A DNA stretch of 46,927 nucleotides from Opitutia bacterium (GTDB lineage: Bacteria; Verrucomicrobiota; Verrucomicrobiia; Opitutales; Opitutaceae). Under the pieces are notes generated by a model. The model made no database searches. It worked only from the letters and a program-made list of their open reading frames with translations, and had not been told where the DNA came from. The translations under genes were made by a program, and so were the position numbers. How positions within the stretch are numbered: the stretch's first letter is position 1; each line of letters opens with the position of its first letter. The stretch lies in contig CANHJG010000030.1 in NCBI GenBank assembly GCA_947461205.1, positions 1 through 46,927 of the forward strand. Reading direction: 5' to 3'. Positions 42,814-46,927 of this stretch are shown piece after piece.

Positions 42814-45699
42814 TTAGCGGGTGGGCTGGGATGCGAGCGCCGTCTGCACCGCAGTCGCGAGAGCGTGGAGCGTCGCGGGCTTGGCCAGGAGTTGGCGGAC
42901 GCCCGCCGCCGCCACGCGCTCCACCATGAGCGGTGAGCTGTATCCGCTCATCACGATCACCGGCAAGTCGGCCCGGATTTTCCGGAGTTCGGTCGCGAGC
43001 ACCAGGCCCATCATTTCCGGCATCGTCTGATCCGTCAATACGAGGTCGAAACGGGCCGGATTCTCCCTCACCCGCGCGAGGGCGGTCACGGCCTGCGTCA
43101 CGCCTTCGGCGGCGTAGCCCAGCGCCCCCAGCGCCTGCACCATCAGCGTGACGATCGATTCCTCGTTATCCACCACGAGCACCTGTTCCCCCCGCCCGCG
43201 CGCCAGCGGACTCTCTTTCAGAGCCGCCACTTCCTCCGCTCCCGCCTGCGCGGGAAAATAGAGGTGGAATACCGTGCCCTCGCCCGGCTGGCTGTAAACC
43301 GTGACCGCCCCGTCGTGGCTCTCCATAATCCCGTGCACCACCGCCAGGCCCAGACCCGTGCCTTCGCCGGGCCCCTTCGTGGTGAAAAAAGGCTCGAAGA
43401 TTCGCCGCTGCGTGGCCTGATCCATCCCGCAACCGCTGTCGCGGATCGACAAACGCGCGTAGACCCCAGGATGCAGCCGCGTCTGCTCCGCCGCGTGCGC
43501 CGCATCCACCACGCACCGCTCCAAGGTCACGCCCAGCCGGCCCGGCTGGTCCGTCATCGCGTGCCACGCATTCGTCCCGAGGTTCATCAGGACCTGGTGC
43601 ACCTGCGACGCGTCCGCGAGCACCACGGGGGCATCGGGCGCAAGCACCGTCTCAAACGCGATCGTCCACGGGAGCGTCGCCCGCAGCAGCGCAAGACTCT
43701 CGGTCACGACCGGCTGGAGGGCAATCACCCGGCGCTCCGACCGCTGGCGCCGGCTGAACGTAAGAATTTGCCGCACGAGATCGGTCGCGCGACTCGACGC
43801 CTTCAGGACGGACCCCAAATACTGGCGGACTTCGGGATTGTCCTTGAGGACCATCCGGCCGAGTTCCACGTAACCCACAATGGCCGTCAGAATATTGTTG
43901 AAATCATGGGCGATGCCCCCGGCCAACGTGCCGATGGCCTCCATCTTTTGCGCCTGCCGAAACTGTTCCTCCAGCTGTTTTCGCCCGCTGATGTCCTGCA
44001 CGATCGCGATAAAATAGTCCGGCGTCTCGTCGGGCGACCACATCGCCGACACCGTCATACTCGTCCACACTTCGGAACCGTCGCGGCGTAAATAGCGCTT
44101 CTCCCGCGAAAACTCGTGCCGCGTGCCGGCCCGCATTTCCCCCAGGGTCTTCCGGTCGTCGCCCGCCTCGTCCGGCCGCGTGACGGCGGCAAACGTCACT
44201 TGCAACAGATCCGACCGGGTGCGCCCCATGATGTCGCAGTAACGCTGGTTGACCTGCACAAACCGCCCCGAGTCCACGTCGCACAACGCGACCCCCACCG
44301 CCGTCTGCTCGAACAGCGCTTTGAACCGTTTCTCGCTCGTCCGCAACGCCTCCAGCCCCTGCCTCTGCTCGGTGATGTCTTGATGGGACACGACCACCCC
44401 GCGCCGCCGGCCGGTGAGCGGCGACACGTGCATCCGAAACCACCGGGCCCGCGTCGGCGAATCGCAGGGGTATTCCAGCGTAAAGCTCGTGCGGGTGCCG
44501 GCGAGCACGGCGCCGATGCCGGCCATCGATTCTTTCGCCTCCGGCAGATCTTTCCCCGGAGTGCAGGCCCCGCCGACCGCGAGATAGTTGGCGCCGATGA
44601 ATTCGTCGGTGCACGGTCCGTTGTCCTGGGCAAACCGCCGCCACGCCTCGTTGACCGCGATGATCGTCCCCCGCTCGTCGAGCACCACGACATGGGCGGT
44701 GAGCGAGTTGAGCACATCGTCGGTAAAGGTCGCAGTGTCGCGCACGGCCTGCTCGGCGGCGATGCGCGCAGTGATATCGACAAACGTCACGATCACCTCG
44801 GCCACTTCGCCGAGCGCCGTCAGCACCGGATTGGCGCTTACCAACAGCCAAACCAGATCGCCCGGGCCGGGGCGATGCACGCCCACCACCATATCCCGGA
44901 CCAACTCCCGGCTCGCGATCGCGCGGCCGAACGGGAACTCCGCTTCCGTGATCGGCGTGCCGTCGGCGCGCACAAACCTCCACCCCGGGTCCGAAGCGGT
45001 GCGGCCGGTCAGATCCGCGGCAGCCACCCCCAGCAGCTCGGCGGCCTGCGCATTGAAGGTGACGATGCGCGAGTCGACGGCATGCACGACGACGCCCGCC
45101 TCCACGCCCTCCAGCATCGTGCGATAGTGCGCCTCGCTTTCCCGCAGCGCGGCCTCGACCTGGTTGCGCTCGGTCACGTCGCGATAGTTGAGGACCACCG
45201 CGTGGACGCCCGGCTCGTCGAGCAGGTTCGTCCCCGTGCCCTCGAGGCAGCGGTAGGTGCCTTGCTTGTGCCGGTAACGCAGGACCAGCGCGACCGACTT
45301 CCGCGGCCTCGCACACAAATCGGCCAACGCGGCCTGCGCCTTCGGCTGATCGTCCGGGTGAAAGAAGCGAAACACACTGTGTCCGACCAATTCCTCGGAG
45401 TCATACCCGAGGACCCGCCGCACCGCTGGGCTGCCATAGAGCACGGTCCCATCCGCCGCGATCAACGTCATCACGTCCGTGCTTTTCTCAATCAACGCGC
45501 GGAACCGGTTTTCGCTCTGCTGCAGCGCCGCCTGCGCATGGCGCAAGAGGTGCGCGTGGCCCCGCGCGTCAAGCACCGCGTCCGCCCCGGGGCCGAGCAA
45601 TTTCTCCAGATCCGCCTCCGCCACCATCAGGCGTCTCACCAACTCGACCACGGACGGGCCGGACTCGGCCGGCGTGAGCTCGGAGGGATCAGAGCGCAT
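42814..45699 (-). CDS. Cytosolic hybrid histidine kinase with four PAS domains and a receiver
   Basis: 961 residues and no transmembrane segment. Four PAS domains at about residues 60-180, 185-315, 322-440 and 452-578. Typical stretches are '[23 protein letters not shown]' and '[26 protein letters not shown]', with PAC-type 'YRDVTERNQ', 'HQDITEQRQ' and 'VQDISGRKQ'. The dimerisation domain has H598 in '[13 protein letters not shown]'. The ATPase domain shows '[15 protein letters not shown]', 'IRDSGCGMD', '[25 protein letters not shown]'. A C-terminal receiver has D890 in '[12 protein letters not shown]'. The start ([13 protein letters not shown]) overlaps kaiB by 11 bases; a longer frame upstream is inside kaiB. 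The operon position suggests it reads KaiB/KaiC state, in a role like that of SasA or CikA, though its architecture differs from both. Confidence 0.93.
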   Translation of the reverse strand: MRSDPSELTPAESGPSVVELVRRLMVAEADLEKLLGPGADAVLDARGHAHLLRHAQAALQQSENRFRALIEKSTDVMTLIAADGTVLYGSPAVRRVLGYDSEELVGHSVFRFFHPDDQPKAQAALADLCARPRKSVALVLRYRHKQGTYRCLEGTGTNLLDEPGVHAVVLNYRDVTERNQVEAALRESEAHYRTMLEGVEAGVVVHAVDSRIVTFNAQAAELLGVAAADLTGRTASDPGWRFVRADGTPITEAEFPFGRAIASRELVRDMVVGVHRPGPGDLVWLLVSANPVLTALGEVAEVIVTFVDITARIAAEQAVRDTATFTDDVLNSLTAHVVVLDERGTIIAVNEAWRRFAQDNGPCTDEFIGANYLAVGGACTPGKDLPEAKESMAGIGAVLAGTRTSFTLEYPCDSPTRARWFRMHVSPLTGRRRGVVVSHQDITEQRQGLEALRTSEKRFKALFEQTAVGVALCDVDSGRFVQVNQRYCDIMGRTRSDLLQVTFAAVTRPDEAGDDRKTLGEMRAGTRHEFSREKRYLRRDGSEVWTSMTVSAMWSPDETPDYFIAIVQDISGRKQLEEQFRQAQKMEAIGTLAGGIAHDFNNILTAIVGYVELGRMVLKDNPEVRQYLGSVLKASSRATDLVRQILTFSRRQRSERRVIALQPVVTESLALLRATLPWTIAFETVLAPDAPVVLADASQVHQVLMNLGTNAWHAMTDQPGRLGVTLERCVVDAAHAAEQTRLHPGVYARLSIRDSGCGMDQATQRRIFEPFFTTKGPGEGTGLGLAVVHGIMESHDGAVTVYSQPGEGTVFHLYFPAQAGAEEVAALKESPLARGRGEQVLVVDNEESIVTLMVQALGALGYAAEGVTQAVTALARVRENPARFDLVLTDQTMPEMMGLVLATELRKIRADLPVIVMSGYSSPLMVERVAAAGVRQLLAKPATLHALATAVQTALASQPTR

Positions 45700-46024
45700 C
45701 GTCGTTCGTCCGGGCGGCGAGCCCGAGCGTCGCGCGCACGAGCGTCCGGTTCGAGAGTGCGCCGAGGATCTGCACCGCCGGCAGCGGCGCGAGCCGCACC
45801 AACGTGGGCGTGACAATGATGCCGTCGCTCAGGGCGCGTTCGGGTTCGAGCAACACGTCCACAATGTCCACCGTGGGCCGATCCCCGTTCTGCTCCGCGC
45901 AGAGGAGGCCCAAGTTGGCTTCGGCCTCCACGGAACAGGGCAGGCGGCCCGCCACATACAGGCGGAGCACCAGACCGCGGGGTTCGGCCCGACGGGGCGC
46001 GTTGGCTGGGCGGGCCGGACTCAT
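45689..46024 (-). CDS. kaiB: KaiB-family protein
   Basis: 111 residues. After an Arg/Ala/Pro-rich N-terminus of 16 residues, the KaiB fold follows: 'GLVLRLYVAGRLPCSVEAEANLGLLC' (residues 17-42), 'TVDIVDVLLEPERALSDGIIVTPTLVRLAPLPAVQILGALSNRTLVRATLGL' (51-102). The order matches cyanobacterial KaiB (LYVAG ... ANL ... E.IDVL..P..A..D.I.ATPTL...LP.P...I.GDLS). KaiB binds KaiC and can switch fold in the cyanobacterial clock. ATGA overlap with the kaiC stop couples the two. The start codon at 46024 is the only one fitting the domain limits. Confidence 0.95.
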   Translation of the reverse strand: MSPARPANAPRRAEPRGLVLRLYVAGRLPCSVEAEANLGLLCAEQNGDRPTVDIVDVLLEPERALSDGIIVTPTLVRLAPLPAVQILGALSNRTLVRATLGLAARTNDDAL

Positions 46025-46927
46025 GGCTTGGCAACCTCGGTTTTCGCCGCCGGGGATTTCTGATCGGCGCTGCGCCGCAGCCGCAGGTCGGTCCGGAACA
46101 CGGCCAACTGATCGATCCGCCGCGTCTCTTCGCCGGACAGCGCGGCCACCTCGAAGCGGTTCAGCTCCACTTCCCGGTCCAGCGCCGCGGCGCGCGCCGA
46201 CAATTCCGCCGCCGCCAGCTTGAGCACCTGCTGCCGGCGCCCGGCCTCCAGCCGTTTGCGCTCCTGGTCCGTCTTCTCCGCCATCTCCCTCTGCCAACGC
46301 ATCGTGCCCATCAGCACCTCGCCGTTCGCCGTGTAGACATCCGTCAAGGTCGCACCATCGTCTCTCAGCACCAGCTCCCGCACCTGGTTCGAGTGCTTCA
46401 TCCCCCGCGATTTCACGATCGTCAGCGCGCGGTTCCGCTCCCCCGCCTGGACCGTATAACTCAGGTGGATCCAGGTGTCCGCGATCGTCGATACCTCCAC
46501 CGATGCGCCTTCGATCCGGATCTCCGAACTGGCCAGCTGGCTCGTCGAAATCGTAGTCACGCCCTCACGCTTTGCCAGATGCAGCAGGCGCTCCGCTGCA
46601 TTGAGCGCGCTCGCCGCCGTGCCCGACCGGAACAGCGACGACAGCGGATCGAATACCACCACGCGCACCCGCTGCGCCTGGATCAACGCTTGGATTTCCA
46701 CCAGGCGCTCCTCCATGCTGCTCGCCTCCGGCTGCACGGCGTAAATCTTCAGTCGGCCGCTGGTGAGATGCGTCTGCAGATCGACCCCGACCGACGCCAG
46801 ATTGCGGACGTGCTCCGCTGCCGTCTCATCGAAGCTGACATAGAGCGCGCGCTCGCCCCGCTGGCAGGCCGCCGCGAGAAAGATGCCGCACAGCGTCGAT
46901 TTCGCCGTGCCCGGCGCGCCCGTGACC
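46021..46927 (-). CDS. kaiC: KaiC-family ATPase, C-terminal (CII) domain and coiled-coil tail; 5' part beyond window
   Basis: 301 residues are visible, in frame to the right edge. They begin VTGAPGTAKSTLCGIF, the CII-type Walker A. Then come 'RALYVSFDETAAEHVRNLASVGVDL' (acidic pair D33-E34 where cyanobacterial KaiC has two Glu), 'RVRVVVFDPLSSLFR' (Walker B) and 'GVTTISTSQL'. 'VEVSTIADTWIHLSYTVQAGERNRALTIVKSRGMKHSNQVREL' places S146-T147 where cyanobacterial KaiC has its autophosphorylation pair S431-T432. The end of the core is 'GEVLMGTMRWQREM' (about 202-215). Residues about 212-301 form a charged coiled coil and a Lys/Ala tail not present in cyanobacterial KaiC. The first (CI) domain is presumably past the edge. 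Confidence 0.93.
   Translation of the reverse strand, partial: VTGAPGTAKSTLCGIFLAAACQRGERALYVSFDETAAEHVRNLASVGVDLQTHLTSGRLKIYAVQPEASSMEERLVEIQALIQAQRVRVVVFDPLSSLFRSGTAASALNAAERLLHLAKREGVTTISTSQLASSEIRIEGASVEVSTIADTWIHLSYTVQAGERNRALTIVKSRGMKHSNQVRELVLRDDGATLTDVYTANGEVLMGTMRWQREMAEKTDQERKRLEAGRRQQVLKLAAAELSARAAALDREVELNRFEVAALSGEETRRIDQLAVFRTDLRLRRSADQKSPAAKTEVAKP

Noticed and set aside
46021-46927. RadA/Sms or DnaB-like RecA-fold protein instead of KaiC
   Set aside because: The TIADTWIHLSY and SRGMKHSNQVREL stretches and the adjacent kaiB are specific to the KaiC family.

Overview
The window is GC-rich, densely coded bacterial chromosome. It best fits the Verrucomicrobiota, probably an Opitutaceae-like member. 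This rests on family content rather than on a 16S gene, which is absent: a Gram-negative lipid A gene (lpxK), Tat-exported and Sec-exported beta-propeller and ThuA-type proteins, Ig-like surface proteins with paired 'GFVV...GPxL' C-terminal repeats, and a complete set of ordinary housekeeping genes. Many neighbours overlap by the four bases ATGA, so translational coupling is the rule.

Layout. 1-2.1 kb: the N-terminal part of an exported NHL-repeat protein (minus), a roughly 700-base non-coding stretch, and tRNA-Cys(GCA) (minus). 2.2-5.4 kb: parA, two ABC-2 permeases without an ATPase gene, and rnc. 5.9-12.4 kb: pgi with a terminator, a coiled-coil membrane protein coupled to a 54-residue lipoprotein, rsmI, and ppx coupled to a large secreted phosphodiester-glycosidase-like protein. 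12.4-16.9 kb (minus): lpxK, M29 aminopeptidase, adenosine-deaminase-family gene and rluD-type pseudouridine synthase as an operon. 16.9-23.5 kb (plus): class V aminotransferase, topB, a Gly/Pro/Gln-rich membrane protein and a class II aldolase. 23.7-29.0 kb (plus): five exported proteins in a row (M20 peptidase, Tat metallo-beta-lactamase-fold protein, two ThuA-like proteins, Tat beta-propeller).

29.1-36.9 kb: a menaquinone cluster (menF-menD coupled, menB further on), read after metG and interrupted by kup on the opposite strand. 36.9-38.7 kb: a sensor kinase/NarL-type regulator pair. 38.7-41.1 kb (minus): a metallo-beta-lactamase hydrolase, ribD and rdgB. 41.2-42.3 kb: leuB. 42.4-46.9 kb (minus): the most interesting locus, a compact kaiC - kaiB - four-PAS hybrid histidine kinase - receiver operon. 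kaiC runs off the right edge, so only its C-terminal ATPase domain and a coiled-coil tail are visible; there is no kaiA in the visible part.

Between the genes lie several REP-like palindromes. There is a direct pair overlapping the kup stop, two inverted pairs between convergent genes, and a single copy before the Tat beta-propeller gene. Three short-period 'pseudo-tandem' sequences each sit directly before the start of pgi, ppx or menF. The NHL-repeat gene at the left edge, the tRNA, the small lipoprotein and the 5' part of visible kaiC are open or short elements found by reading the sequence directly.
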